A DNA stretch of 64,000 nucleotides, taken from assembly GCF_000002995.4 (NCBI RefSeq), contig NW_025062476.1, positions 9,298,501 through 9,362,500 of the forward strand, in the 5' to 3' direction. Each line of letters begins with the position of its first letter. Position 1 is the stretch's first letter. The notes under the pieces are model-generated. The model made no database searches. It was not told the origin of the DNA and worked only from the letters and a program-made list of their open reading frames with translations. A program made the position numbers and the translations under genes. Origin of the DNA: Brugia malayi (lineage: Eukaryota > Nematoda > Chromadorea > Rhabditida > Onchocercidae). This document shows positions 1 to 12,193 of the stretch, in pieces.

Positions 1-3000
1 GATAAACTTGAAGTCGTATGACATCGTCTGTTAGACATATAACACAAATTAGGAACTATCAGGTTAAAATATGTTAAAAAGCCGACTATTCTAATTTAAC
101 AGTCAACAAGTTGATGAAAAGTGTAGGCAAAAAAGTAGACAACTGCCAAGAAATCAAATCCAATTTTGCATAATTAAATTACTTCTCTAAATCCAGTGAG
201 TAGGAATCCTGATGGCATTATATTACAGTCCGCAAAACATAAATGCCAACATGTTTTACTTTTTAGAAAAAAATGGCCTAAACAGGGAAAACATTTTAAA
301 ATCTGTTGGAAAAACAAAAACCAGTAGGTAATGTAATTATTTGGAAAGTCATTTGCACCATCAAAAACAAGAGAATAAAACAATCAAATAAATGATCTTT
401 TTTTGAATAGAAATATAATGAAATTTAAAGGAATAAGAATTCCCAATTTTTTGATTGTTGAAAAAGCTTTTTTGAGTTATCAAAACTTGAAATTTCAGGA
501 TTTTAAAATAAAATAAACTTACCACCTAGTGAAGATCGAAGAGGTCTCACGAGTGAGGACTGCACAAGCCAATCCATAAAAGTATCTAACATTTGTGCCA
601 CTTTCGGTTGATGGTCACCAACATATGGCTTATAAATCTTGTTACCTAAATTGATAAAATCCGACCAACTATCGTTTTACCAAACCCTCTCCACAAATTT
701 GAATTTATGAAGATAACTAGAATAAAATAAAATTTCGATTTTTTAAAAAAGAGAAACCCACAATTACAGAATCGTCTAAAAAAAAATTATGTTATCAGTA
801 TCATAAAATGAATAAAGTAAAATAAAGTGAAGTTACTCTGCAAATAATGCCAAACAAATTGAGCTGAATTGGGTTTCGGAATCTCTAGCGACATTTCTTC
901 AACAACACTTGCAGCAGGTGAGGACAACGGTATACTGGTAGCCAATGAACGTTCTGAAAGAAATTGAAGTCATTACTATAAAGCAACTGATTTTTTACAG
1001 TCGAAAAAATGCATTATAATATTCATACATTAACCGGAAAAACTATGAGCAGAATTTGAACTAATCCACATATTACTTTATTATTTTATTTTGTAATGGT
1101 ACCTTTAACGTGCACATATGAATCTAATTATAATTTTCTTGATTCATTTAGTCAGTAAGCTTGTCAACTAATGGAATAACATAAAAAGGATTCTTTCATC
1201 AATTTAAAATAACATTTCAACTCATAATCTCTTCTAATAGTGGAGAAATAATTTCAAACTATGCAGAAACTGACTCACCGGAAGTGGCACGACTCTTTGA
1301 CACACTAGGAATGCTAAGGGTATTTTTTAAATAACCACTGCTTCCTCCACTCATTACCATAGCTGACTGAGCTGCTATCAACGCTGCGTTATCTGCAGTT
1401 TTATCTCCAGAGCTGCTCGAGCTTCGTGGAAGTACCTAAAACTTACTGAAATCACCAGGAATGAAGTATTTAAACCTATGTCAAAATAAAATAAAAAGAT
1501 ATGGCTCATATCCATAAGAGATCTGGAAATGCGAAACTTGGGAAGAAATAAAAGCTCTTATACAATGAAAGTGTTAGTTATTTACTGAATGTTAATTGTT
1601 TTTACAACACTACCTGTTGGTGCCTTAGGCAATCTTCATAAACTGAGCGATTTAAATCAGACCAAAGTCGCATCAATTCATCAGATTCTTGGAAATCTAT
1701 AGATACACGACTATCTCCTGGAAAAGGTATTACAATTTAAATTAACATTTCAACACTTAAATCAATCACAAAAGAAACTCTACCTTAATTTCTTATCTCT
1801 TTTAATGATTAGAAGTTCGTGTTCATTTCAGACGATATTAAGTCATATTTTTTTAAAAAGTAATTAACTAACCATAAAATATATCGACCAACTTCATTAC
1901 GGCAGCAGATGTCATGAAAAAACACCGTTTTAAGCTACTGATAGTAAACTCAGTGAGTTCTTCATCAAACTTCCTAACCATTGGATTTCCATCACTGCTC
2001 ACTGCACCACCTTTAGAAATTACCAAATTCATGTTACTCATATTGCTAAGGAAATCGTTCATTCTAGAAAACTAGAGTACATTTGTTTGATTTGAGGTCT
2101 ACATTTTCAAAACGAAGTAAACGTGCTAACAAATTTTACTATCCAATTAACAAAAGGACTTTAGAATAATCTATTTTTAATAAGTCCCATTAATTTTAAA
2201 TTAAGAAGAGAACAGCTAATTCTATGCATACTTGAAACCAATTCATCACTAGTAAACAACAAAAATACTGATCGATGCGTGAAAAACCCACTTACCAGTT
2301 ACCATCATAGCATTGAGAATATTCGCTGGTAGAGTTCCGGAAGTGCGGGGCTCAAACGTAATTATTGATGCTGGATTACCAATCATATGCATTAACTGGA
2401 ACCAACAAACATGCAGCACTGGCAACGTACCATTATTTTCGGCAGTTTTCTTGATATTAGCCGCAAATAATTTCACTTGTTCATCAGCTAAAAATTTAGT
2501 CATTACTATCGATTGAAAAATGAGTCAAATTTTAAAGTGCTATAACTCTATGCAAGTGTCACTAATTCAAGATGTCAAGCTGAATTAAGAAAATATTTAT
2601 CTCTAGAAAGTATAGAAAAAGCAAATATTCATATATTCATCTATTTAAGATGAAAGTCAAAATACAACTAGGACAACTAATGGAAATGAAATAACAAAAA
2701 TTACTAAGGAATAATCCAGCTTCTCAAATTACCGAAAATTTAATAAAACTAAATAAAAGCTAACTTATGGTGATTGGGCAGTAGCTTTCGCCACATATCT
2801 CCTGAACAATAATCACTGATAGTGAAACCACTTTTCTTGCCCAATTCTCGATGAAACTTATCTAAAACCTCCCATGTAATAAAGAAAATAATATGGATCA
2901 TTACTGTAATTTTGAAACATGAAATCTGCTATAAAAATTCGACACAACTCTCTGCTTCATTGTATAGTTTTGCAAAGCTTTCAACCAAATCTCTTCATTT

Positions 3001-5281
3001 GAATTATGCAAATTAACCAAAAGTAAGAAAAAAAAATGAGAGTTATCCTGGTGTCTAAACAAATAAAGCAAACTAATCTGATGTCGCCAACGTTTGCTGA
3101 GGACAGAAAGTGTTTTCCAATATGTCGGAGAAGGTATTTGTTCAAGACGAGCGGCACACAGAAATACATCCAGAAGTGTTTTTGTGACTTTAGGGGCCAT
3201 TAGAAATGTAACATCATCTATAAGTAGTCAATTTGAAAGTGTACCAAAACCTTCAAATCAGAACCTACTCAAAAGAAGGCACCTATCTAAACCTGATTCT
3301 GATCTAACCTCGATATTGTAAAAAATAGAAATGAGCGCTAGCTAAGTAACTCATAAATCTTTTTTATTAAACAGAAGTTACACTTTCTTAGCATAATGTC
3401 TATTATCTGTTATAATGAATGGTGAGATATACTATACTGCATTATGTGATAACTAATCTTTAAGAAAAGTTCAACTATGTATAACCTACCCACACATGTT
3501 TGTCCCGAAAGCAGTAAATCGGTAGCATTCAGCAAGAATTTCAAAACCGCTGGCCAGATTATATCTTTGTGTTTTCCATCATAATTCAGTAAACTCTGGA
3601 CAATAGTTCGTAAAACATTCTCCATTTCGTGCGCCTGTTGTGTAGCGGTAACTGTCGTTTCCGAATCGTTATTCTTTCGAACAAAGAGAGTTCGCAGTGA
3701 ATTAAGAAGAATGCTTAAATTAAGAAAAGATATTGATTAACTAGAGATCACAACTAAATTAGAAGACACATGTTCAGTAAAAAAAAAAAAAAAAAAAAAA
3801 ACTGAATAAAAAAGAGCAAAATTCATAGCAGAGAAATCATCGTCAAGTCAGAAGAGCTCGTAGCATAGTTATAGAAATATTATAATGTGAAATGTTGGAG
3901 TTTATTATTTTATTATTATTACTATCATTATTATTTTTACAATTATTATTATTATTTATTATTAACCACTATTATTACCATTATCATTGTTATACAACCT
4001 TGGCATTTCTAAAACCTTTGACTATTTCAATGAACTCAACATTTTAGCATGTTTTTTGTTTTTTTAATAATCTGCCAGTGATAATGCGGAAATATGGAAA
4101 AAAAGTCGCTTATAAGATTTTTTTGCAATTTTATCACTTAAGAAAAAGGGAACCATTGTTATTTGAAGAGTGTTACACGTCACCTTAAATTAACCAGAAA
4201 GTAACTGTAATTAGTGACCAGAACAAAATAAATTAACATAAAACAACTGATAAAGAGCACTAAAAGAATATAACTTTTAGCAAAACACAAAAAGAACTGA
4301 AATTTTAAAGATGCAACAAACCATATGTAATTTCCAGGATCGCGTCTCATTGGACCAGGAAGATGCGCTACTACACCATTCGATATTGCGTCCAACCATG
4401 TACAGTAAGTGCGAACTGCAACACAAAGCGCTTCATGTTCTTTGCTTGTGGAATGAGACAAAGTCAAGGCGTAAGATATTACCTGAAAAGAACTACAGAA
4501 AAAGTGACCAATTCCATAAAATATATATGTAGGAAATATATAGATAATAGCTAAAGTTGTCGGGAGGTAATAGTTTATTAATTACCTTAATTCCCTTAAT
4601 TTCAATTTTTTCTAGAAGAAATTGTAGAAAAAATTAAATGTGCAGCTATTTAGTGCAGAATTTAACCTGCAGAACAAAAAACTCATTAAGAAGTTATGTA
4701 CAAAAAATATCCTTTTAAACCGATTTAGACTTCATATTGTTGCATTTTGTGGTGAAATACACAGACACATAAACCAGTGAGAATTCCACAATGAACTGCT
4801 CGCTTTAAAAGCAGACGTATGTGAAAATGATCTACATTCATTATCTTATGGCTTGGACATAGCTCAGCGTGTTTATAGTCATCATTCTATTCGCAAAACT
4901 ATTCGATCCTGTGTTTTAACATGCTTAAAAAAAGTAACCTGTAAAACCCATGAGAGCTGTTCTTCAGTATCAATTTTAAGGCACATCCTTCCATTTAAAT
5001 TCTCGCCAATTTCATGCAGCAATAATTTGGCTATACCATCGCTTGTCTTCCTGCAAAATAAAAACATATTAGTAGCAGGACTCTGAGATTTGGACAGATT
5101 TTAAAATATCAATTGTATAATTGTCAAATCAAAGAACGCTGGCCGAGGTTATGATAGTACTCAGAAAAAAATAAAAAATTTTCAAAAAAAAAAAAACACA
5201 CTTTGAAAAAATCGATAAAGATGACTGGACACTATTTAGTGGAAAAAATTCAATCAGTGGCCATTCAGCATAGAGACCCAT
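1..5281 (-). CDS. RALGAPB: Ral GTPase-activating protein subunit beta, N-terminal part (gene runs off the left edge)
   Basis: Non-catalytic beta subunit of the heterodimeric RalGAP complex, which switches off RalA/RalB and links to mTORC1 and exocyst signalling (family knowledge). Exons read on the minus strand: 5202-5281, 4939-5050, 4322-4482, 3490-3713, 3074-3217, 2919-2992, 2765-2868, 2296-~2497, 1873-~2070, 1614-1717, 1279-1435, 837-953, 523-645. More coding is likely around 183-390. The start MGLYAEW matches the vertebrate MYSEW start. Further landmarks are QLSWVLQVISYALTL (vertebrate KWTMEVICYGLTL), YWKTLSVLSKRWRH (YWKTAKEMVANWRH), WFQLMHMIGNP (WFRFLHMLSNP), MKLVDIFYG (SCLVDAFLG) and QPKVAQMLDTFMDWL before the left edge. 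A Ser-rich linker lies in 1279-1435. The joins into exons 8 and 9 are unsettled in phase. The start codon follows an acceptor-like ATTTAG by 2 nt, so trans-splicing is plausible. The family assignment is firm; the first-exon and some junction details are inference. Confidence 0.85.
3901..3985. repeat. ATT-rich low-complexity tract in a RALGAPB intron
   Basis: An irregular run of ATT/TTA triplets in the intron between RALGAPB exons 3 and 4. The same intron holds a pure A run at about 3780-3800. Both are simple-sequence tracts with no sign of function. Confidence 0.8.
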
Positions 5282-6926
5282 TTCTAAATCATACAAATTA
5301 GCAGTCCATACTGCTATTACTGCTACATTTTCTTCGATTCCATTGAGCAATCTTTAAATGTGACAGTGATAATAAAACTGTTATGATGGAAAATCACAAA
5401 CGATCAGTTTGAGAAACATGTAACATTGATCCAGTTATGATAAACCAATCACTTCAATAGCTTCCGGAGGTTTATGGCACATCTTGAGAAATAATCCCTT
5501 CAGAGAAAATTGAATTTGTAATGGACAGCACCAACACCAGTGATATCTGATAAATGAACAATAGCAGTGACAAAACCTTCACCAAAATTGTTCTAATCAT
5601 CAGATACTACGGAAAGTAGTCTGAGAAAAACTTCCAAAATGTTAAAAAAAAAAAAATTACTGACCATTACTTTTACATTTGAAGCAAAGCTATCGCAAAT
5701 TATGTCTTAAGGAGGCTTCTGCTTTTCAAGTAAGTGTAAGAAAATGTCAGTCAATTCAACTGGCATAGAATTCTCGAACTAAAAGACTTTGAATATAAAG
5801 TCAAAACTTTCTTGCAAAGCTTTTATTCAAGGACTTAACAAAAAAAAAAAAAAGAAACGATAAAATGAGATTGATTAAACTAGAAATACAAATGAAAAGA
5901 ATAAATACATGAAAAACGTTGGGCACAGAGATCAATGATTTGAAAGTTTTTTTTTTTTTTTTGATTTTAGATCCGTACAAACGATACCATAGCTAATCTG
6001 CGTGGTCAGTGAACCCATAATACCTAAGACCAAATTAAAGAATTTAAATTGAATTCTCACTCTTCTTTCATTTCAACACAATTTTTTAGAACAAAAACTG
6101 AGTTTTAAACGCATCAGCACTGGTAACATCAGTATGGAATCTAAAATGAAGCACCATTGCTGCGATCAGTAATACAGCCAAACAGAAGACTGGACAGAAA
6201 TAAGACTGAAAACAATAACTTGAAGTGAAAAAGAAATAAAAGGTAAGACTGATATAACGGACGGATCCAAAAGAAACAAAATAAATTATTTCCAATACAC
6301 ATAATTTTTGCAAGAATTCATAACGGGATTTTGAAAAGGCTCTAACATGTTTCGGGAATGTACGCAAGTTCACAACAAATTTAGCAATTAAAAAAGAGGT
6401 TTTTCAAAGATCTTTGAAGTAATATGACATAATGCGGAGATCATCAATATACTCTACAAACTCCTGGATGAGCACTCAAGGAGAAGGGAATGAGTAAACA
6501 AAGTTAAATTCTCTGGAATACGTTACGAGCTGCATAGTGATAAAGTTAATACTATATTATGTGATCAGATTTTTAAAAATAAATTTCAGCGATGTTATCG
6601 GGATACAGGAAATGTAGTGGAAAGAGTAAAGAAACAAAGCGGAAACAATGCCACATTAGAACCTATAAAATAATCTGCTCATTCTAGTACATTTAGTAAT
6701 ATTTTCAAATACTTTACCGTTTTGTCAAAAGCTAAAAAATAAATAAATTAAACTTTCTTTATACGTCTATAGTTTAGACTTGCTTATCTGTAAATTAGAG
6801 TTGACGCAAACAAAAAAGCATTCCTATCTATCTCACTTATTCATTAATTCCTACTACAGCAAGCTATTGCTAAAAACAAAAAAAGAATTTACAAACACGA
6901 AAAGAATGTATTTACACATTGTCAAT
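5282..6926. other. Intergenic, no gene seen
   Basis: About 1.6 kb between the 3' end of the gene at 6927 and the RALGAPB start. It is AT-rich with homopolymer A/T runs. Short open frames on both strands show no coding pattern or plausible splice structure. The RALGAPB promoter or outron should lie at the left end, where an acceptor-like ATTTAG ends 2 nt before the start codon. Confidence 0.6.
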
Positions 6927-9537
6927 CTATCCACCGAACGACATTTTATCTTTACAAGGTGCATGAACTATCTGCAAATAATGGAGGCGCTCAGAATCGC
7001 GTAATTCTCGTTTCCGCTCTTCCTCAAACAACATCAAACAAATTTTCACTGTTTCGTCGATTTCAGGTTCTGCAGTAACAGTATTTATTAAATCATTGTT
7101 CTATTACTGGATCAGAAAATGGAAATGGAGCAACTTAAATAAAAAAACTTTCAAGCTTATTAAAAGCATGCGTTGAAGTGACTTCAATCTACAAAGCACA
7201 AATATCTCATGGTCAAACTTCTATTAGAGTAACACTAATATTTTCAGAAAAATGGCTGAAACCATAAATTTATACCGTCGAATCTGCAGTTTTCCATGAG
7301 ATGACGTGCATGTAAAAGTGCTAATTCTCTGTCAAACAAAGAGGTGCCAGTGCCTGGTACGAAAGATAAAACCTAAAGCAAAATAAAAGCGATAAGATAT
7401 TGTTCTAAATTTGCGAATTTCAGTGTCTTGGATCGCAGTCGAGAATTAACCAGAACTTTTAATATATAGGCATCTTTAAACGTTCTTATGTAAATGGACC
7501 TCTTCACAAAAAACATTTTATGATGGGATTAAATTCCTGTACAACTGTAAGGTATAAACAAATTTTAGTGAAAAAAATGCCACATGAATTCAATCTATGT
7601 AGAAATTAATTTAATTTAACTTACGTCATTACAGTAATCCAACGCATGGATAAAATTAGACGGTTCTCGTTTGGTGTGAACTACGTAATGCAAAAGCAGA
7701 ACAGAATAACACATCAGCGTGATACCGACTAAATGGCGCCTCAATCCATCAATCACATTCACAGTATGTCTTTTTACATGATTTCTTTTAAAATTTTCAG
7801 AACCAGAATCCTGAAATCAATTTTAAAGCAATTTCCTGAAATAATAATCACAAACAGTCGAAAAAACTCTTATAATCAAAAAAGGAAAATGAACTTATGA
7901 ATAATTGAGCCAAGAAGTGCAGTTTTGGTATTTAAGAATAGTTTGCATGTCGTAGCAGCTAAGCAGAGAGTTAAAGCATGTACTCCAAAAGCAAGCAGAT
8001 CAATAACGAAAATACTATCCGTCAATAAAAAAGACCAAAACATTTGTAGTCATCAGTAATAAAAGAAATACTGAAGTCTTTTTCATGAATCACAAAGAGT
8101 TAAAAGAATATTTACACAAAAACAATCGTGAATAAGCACCAAAAAGAAAAAAAAAAAAAAAAACTACCGACAAATCGCCATCATCATCAGATATATGTTC
8201 ACAATTGCAAGCAACACATCGTACTAGTTCCCAGGATTTTATTCCCTTAGCTCTTGCATGCTCCGCACGTGCCAATTCTGAAAATGTCTCCCAAAAAGTT
8301 AAAATTTCGTTTGAAATAATTCATACGGTTACAATAAATATTTTTAAAATAAAAATGAACTTTTCTTCCAAAAAACGTCGTCAATTTTTAATAACTTTGT
8401 ATGTAAAAACAAAAAAATAAAACCAACATGACCATTGAAATTACCTAGTCTTTGATGCAGTATGTTTCTGGGTTTTAAAAGTTGCGAACATAACGACAGT
8501 TTCCAGAAAGCTACTCAAACTAATTCTAGATAAGAATATTCATATCATGAAACTACTACCTACTTGTTACGAATCAATAAATTTGTACTTTGTGACGTGT
8601 GTTTTTTTTTTTTGATTATAACAGGATATACTTTAAAAAATGATTTCTAATAACAATTTGTAATTAATATGTTCCTAAAGTATAAGATTCTGAGTATAGC
8701 ATTTCAACAAAGAAGAAATGGAATAAAGAATACCTTCAAAAAGATCACTTGGAAACAATTCAATAACACGTACTGCGAGTACACCACGTCGAAGTGCATG
8801 GACAGCTAACCGAAAGGTATGTCTGTCTAGCGCCAATCTGTAAAAAAGAATATGAAAGAGAAATATTTAATTAAACCATTTAATTACAGTATCACAGCAT
8901 TATTATTTAATTTTTGTCAATTAATTTGGCAAACCATTTCACTTGCTAAAAAATACAGTTCAGTATTTGGAAATGACAGAATAAAATGTTTTGGATTTGT
9001 TTTAAGAGGGCATTAAGATCGACGAAAACTTCTGGGATCACAGAAACCCCTTACAACATAATTGGGATGATGATTCTTACTTCAATCAATGCTAATAATC
9101 AGCCAAACAAGACAGGTCAAAGAACAATTAAGGGTATATAATTATGTAATATCAGACTTGAATAATTTCAGCGACTCCTGGGATATAGCTATCTCTACTT
9201 GTGAAGAATACAGAATACAAAATAATTGAATAATTATATGTTCATAGCTAAAAGCATTATAAGCAAGTTGCGTAACTAAATTTAAAGGACACCGCAGTTT
9301 GTGTGGGTGTAAAAACATGACTCTACTAGGAATGGCACAGTAAGAACTAGAGTGATTTTATTCGTAAGTATTGAAAATCAGGAAAGAACGATTGACTCAC
9401 TTCGAATCCTCTCTTGGGCCAGAAAATAGGCCAATCGCTTCCAAAATGCATTTATGGGCTTCCTCCAACAGATAGCAACCTTGTGACACTGTTAGATCAA
9501 TATCATCTCCAACATTAACATTACCATTCACGTTCAT
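6927..9537 (-). CDS. Unrecognised protein with two predicted membrane helices
   Basis: No family recognised. Exons read on the minus strand: 9401-9537, 8734-8837, 8168-8277, ~7895-8013 (or from an ATG at 8043), 7625-7784, 7276-7372, 6927-7069; about 300 aa in all. The start is ATG at 9537, 6 nt after an acceptor-like TTTCAG, which suggests trans-splicing. The N-terminal ~115 aa are soluble-looking and mixed-charge, with motifs HKCILEAIGLFSG, LRRGVLAVRVIELFP and ARAEHARAKGIKSWELVRC, followed by an acidic HISDDDGD patch. Two hydrophobic stretches follow: one around FVIDLLAFGVHALTLCLAA and one around GITLMCYSVLLLHYVV. The C-terminus is charged (LMLFEEERKRELRD) and ends at TAG 6927-6929. Joins 1-2-3 and 4-5-6-7 keep phase, but no acceptor in phase was found for exon 4. 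It could therefore be two adjacent genes, the second starting MFWSFLL. Confidence 0.6.
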
Positions 9538-12193
9538 TGTTATCTGAAACCTTCCCATAAGATTACAGCAAACATGCGCCACCGAACGGAAGCAAAAAAC
9601 GTGACTTAAACACGCAAACGAATGCATAACTCGACAACCAACTATGCTTTGAAGTATAAATGAAACAATTGAGCGCTTATAGGTGATTTTACCAAAATCT
9701 GAGGTAAGCAGCAAACTATACATAACTTTTAGTGCAACAGTGATCCTTAATCACTGGTGCGCCATCTGTTCCCATCACTTCGTCTCATCAACCTTCCTTC
9801 TCTGTAATCCACACTATATTCTCAGGTCCAATCAAATTCCCATCTCACAGAACACCTCCATCTATGACCTTTGACACCCTCTCTCGACCACTTCCAGGAT
9901 ATCAGTGACACACGCATCGGTAGACAAACGCGCATACGCACACAGGCAAATATACAAACACACATACATACAAATACACACAAACATACGGAACAGACAA
10001 ACACACATTAACACCATTTCTCTATTCTCCGCATATTGCATAGCAGCGACATGCAAATTTCATGAACAATTGCATTTTACATTTCAAGGCTTTCATGACA
10101 TTTCTGCTGGATGAATGTCAAATCATTCAGTCCATGAAATCGATCAAGTTCCAAATCTGTATTTGATTAGTTGATCTTATCACGTCACAATCACGACGAC
10201 AGTGACATCTCTACGTGTGCTTCAATCAATGATTAGAAAATTTTCAGAATTACATCTGTAGTAATACTACTATGCCTTATTTATTTACAACTTGAATCAT
10301 TTTTTTCATTGTCCTTTGAAATGTTTCATTCCTTCGAGATGTCGCCAATTCCATTCCATTACTTTCAGTCGAAGGAAGGGTCAACTAATGATGAATAACT
10401 CAGTTGTTTTCCCTTTTCATTCCCGCAGTTGTAGTAGCAGCCTTACTCGCAGACAGTAACATCTTTTAAAGTTTGCAGTCCAAAGTTAGACATACTTTTT
10501 ATCAATCGCTCCTCTTTTATTTATTACGCTCACTGTAGAGGTATCTCTGATCGTGAAGAATCAAAGTATTGGAGGAAGGAAAAAGTGGCCTCTTCTCTGT
10601 TCAAGATTTAAGTAGTTTCAAATATTTGTTATTTTACTCCAAAAGTAATTTTCTTCAGTGTTGAATTTTGCCAACTATGAGTCACTTTCAGGATCGGAAA
10701 CTTTTATTGAATTGCTGATAGAATGTAAGCAATGCTAATGACTGTTAGCTTGGTATTCAGACTGTTTTTAATCACAGCAATTCAGATAATAGTTGCTCCA
10801 AATGTATGAGATTTATTCTCATTGCATTCAACTCGGTATTTTTTGCGTTATTCCATTCTCCTTAGCAATCACTCATACTAAAATTAGTTTGACACACAAA
10901 CTTCGGATTTCAATTGAAAAGATAGAATGAAGCTGATTCAGTTTGAAATGGTCAAACTCTGAATCTGTATCCGATTAAATACAATAATTTTAGTACTGCC
11001 TCTTTGACCAAACTTCTTTCATTTTTAACTGTGGTATATATAATTTTCAAAATATCAGTTTGGTTTCATCTCTGTTTTCTAGTACTTAAATGTAATTTCG
11101 AACCTTCAAGTATCAAACGCTGAGAATCATAAGTTTTTCAATTTAGTCAAGATAGAGCAATAATGATATGTTCAATCTAGGCACATTGTCGCATGCTGTA
11201 ATATTCTTCTGCAAAACATGAGATGGCAATATATTCATAAAATAAATACTTTTTTCATTCTATTTCCATGCTGAGAAAAATGTAAAAATGTTTAATTTTA
11301 TGCTGCAGAAACTAACAAAACCATAAAATCTGATTACGTTTTTGATATTTTTTTTAGCAACAGTTACATTCCAAAATCATAATCTATTATTGGCGGATTT
11401 CGGATTGCTAAACATCGTGCCGCTAATTTTGTGATAAATAATGTTCCGATATACAATGAAAATTACTGTTATCTATTCTCTTTTCGTACTTTTATGAGAA
11501 ATGAGTGTTGAAATTGCAGGTGGCATCGAGGAAACAAAACTAATAAATTATTAAATAACAAGATTTTCAGTTTTACATGAAAAGTCATCCCCCTTTTGAC
11601 TTCGTTTGAAATGTGCGGAAGAAGAGATAAATGAATCCTGAGTGCTGGAGGAACTTCTGAAGACTTCTTTTTAAAGAGCAAACATAACTTTATATGCTGG
11701 AGTACTTGTCGGTATATCGTTTATGGAAAAAAAATGAAGGACTGCTATCACCCTTTCCTTTAAATTAGACGCATCAACATAAGATTCCTTCAAACTACTT
11801 CTTAACCACTAATTTTTAGAATCATTCAGGTCAGAAAGTATTTTTAGCTGAAAACTCCTTTTTTATTGTAAATTAGAAAATAGCTGTAAAAAAAAAGCAA
11901 ACAAAAAGACTTCGAGTTTGTAGTTTTTTTCCCTTATTCCTTTTCGGTCTTGTCGTTTACATCTTACCAAATTTCTTTCTCTCTGCTAACAAGCGTGTAC
12001 ATCCCGCTCGCTGCCTAAAATTCATTTCTTTTTCCCAGTTTTAAGAAATTAACATATATCTCTAATCGCTGTAAAATTTATTGGTAAAACGTATTTTCTT
12101 TTTCAAATCAATTTTGTTTTTAAATTATTTTGCCAATACTTATGAATTTATTAGGAGAATCTTCGAAGTAGCATTAGTTTGGAAACAATTTCT
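9538..12193. other. Intergenic, no gene seen
   Basis: About 2.7 kb between the membrane-protein gene start and the 3' end of the metallo-beta-lactamase-like gene. It holds a CA-rich simple-sequence block (listed separately). The rest is AT-rich, with only short open frames that lack coding character. Confidence 0.6.
9905..10010. repeat. CA/ACACAT-rich simple-sequence block
   Basis: A degenerate run of ACACA, CATACA and CAAACA units on the plus strand. Its complement gives Cys/Val/Met-rich open frames on the minus strand, which are artefacts of the repeat. Confidence 0.75.

Noticed and set aside
9822..10056. Cys/Val/Met-rich minus-strand open frames
   Set aside because: They translate the CA-rich simple-sequence block and have no splice context.
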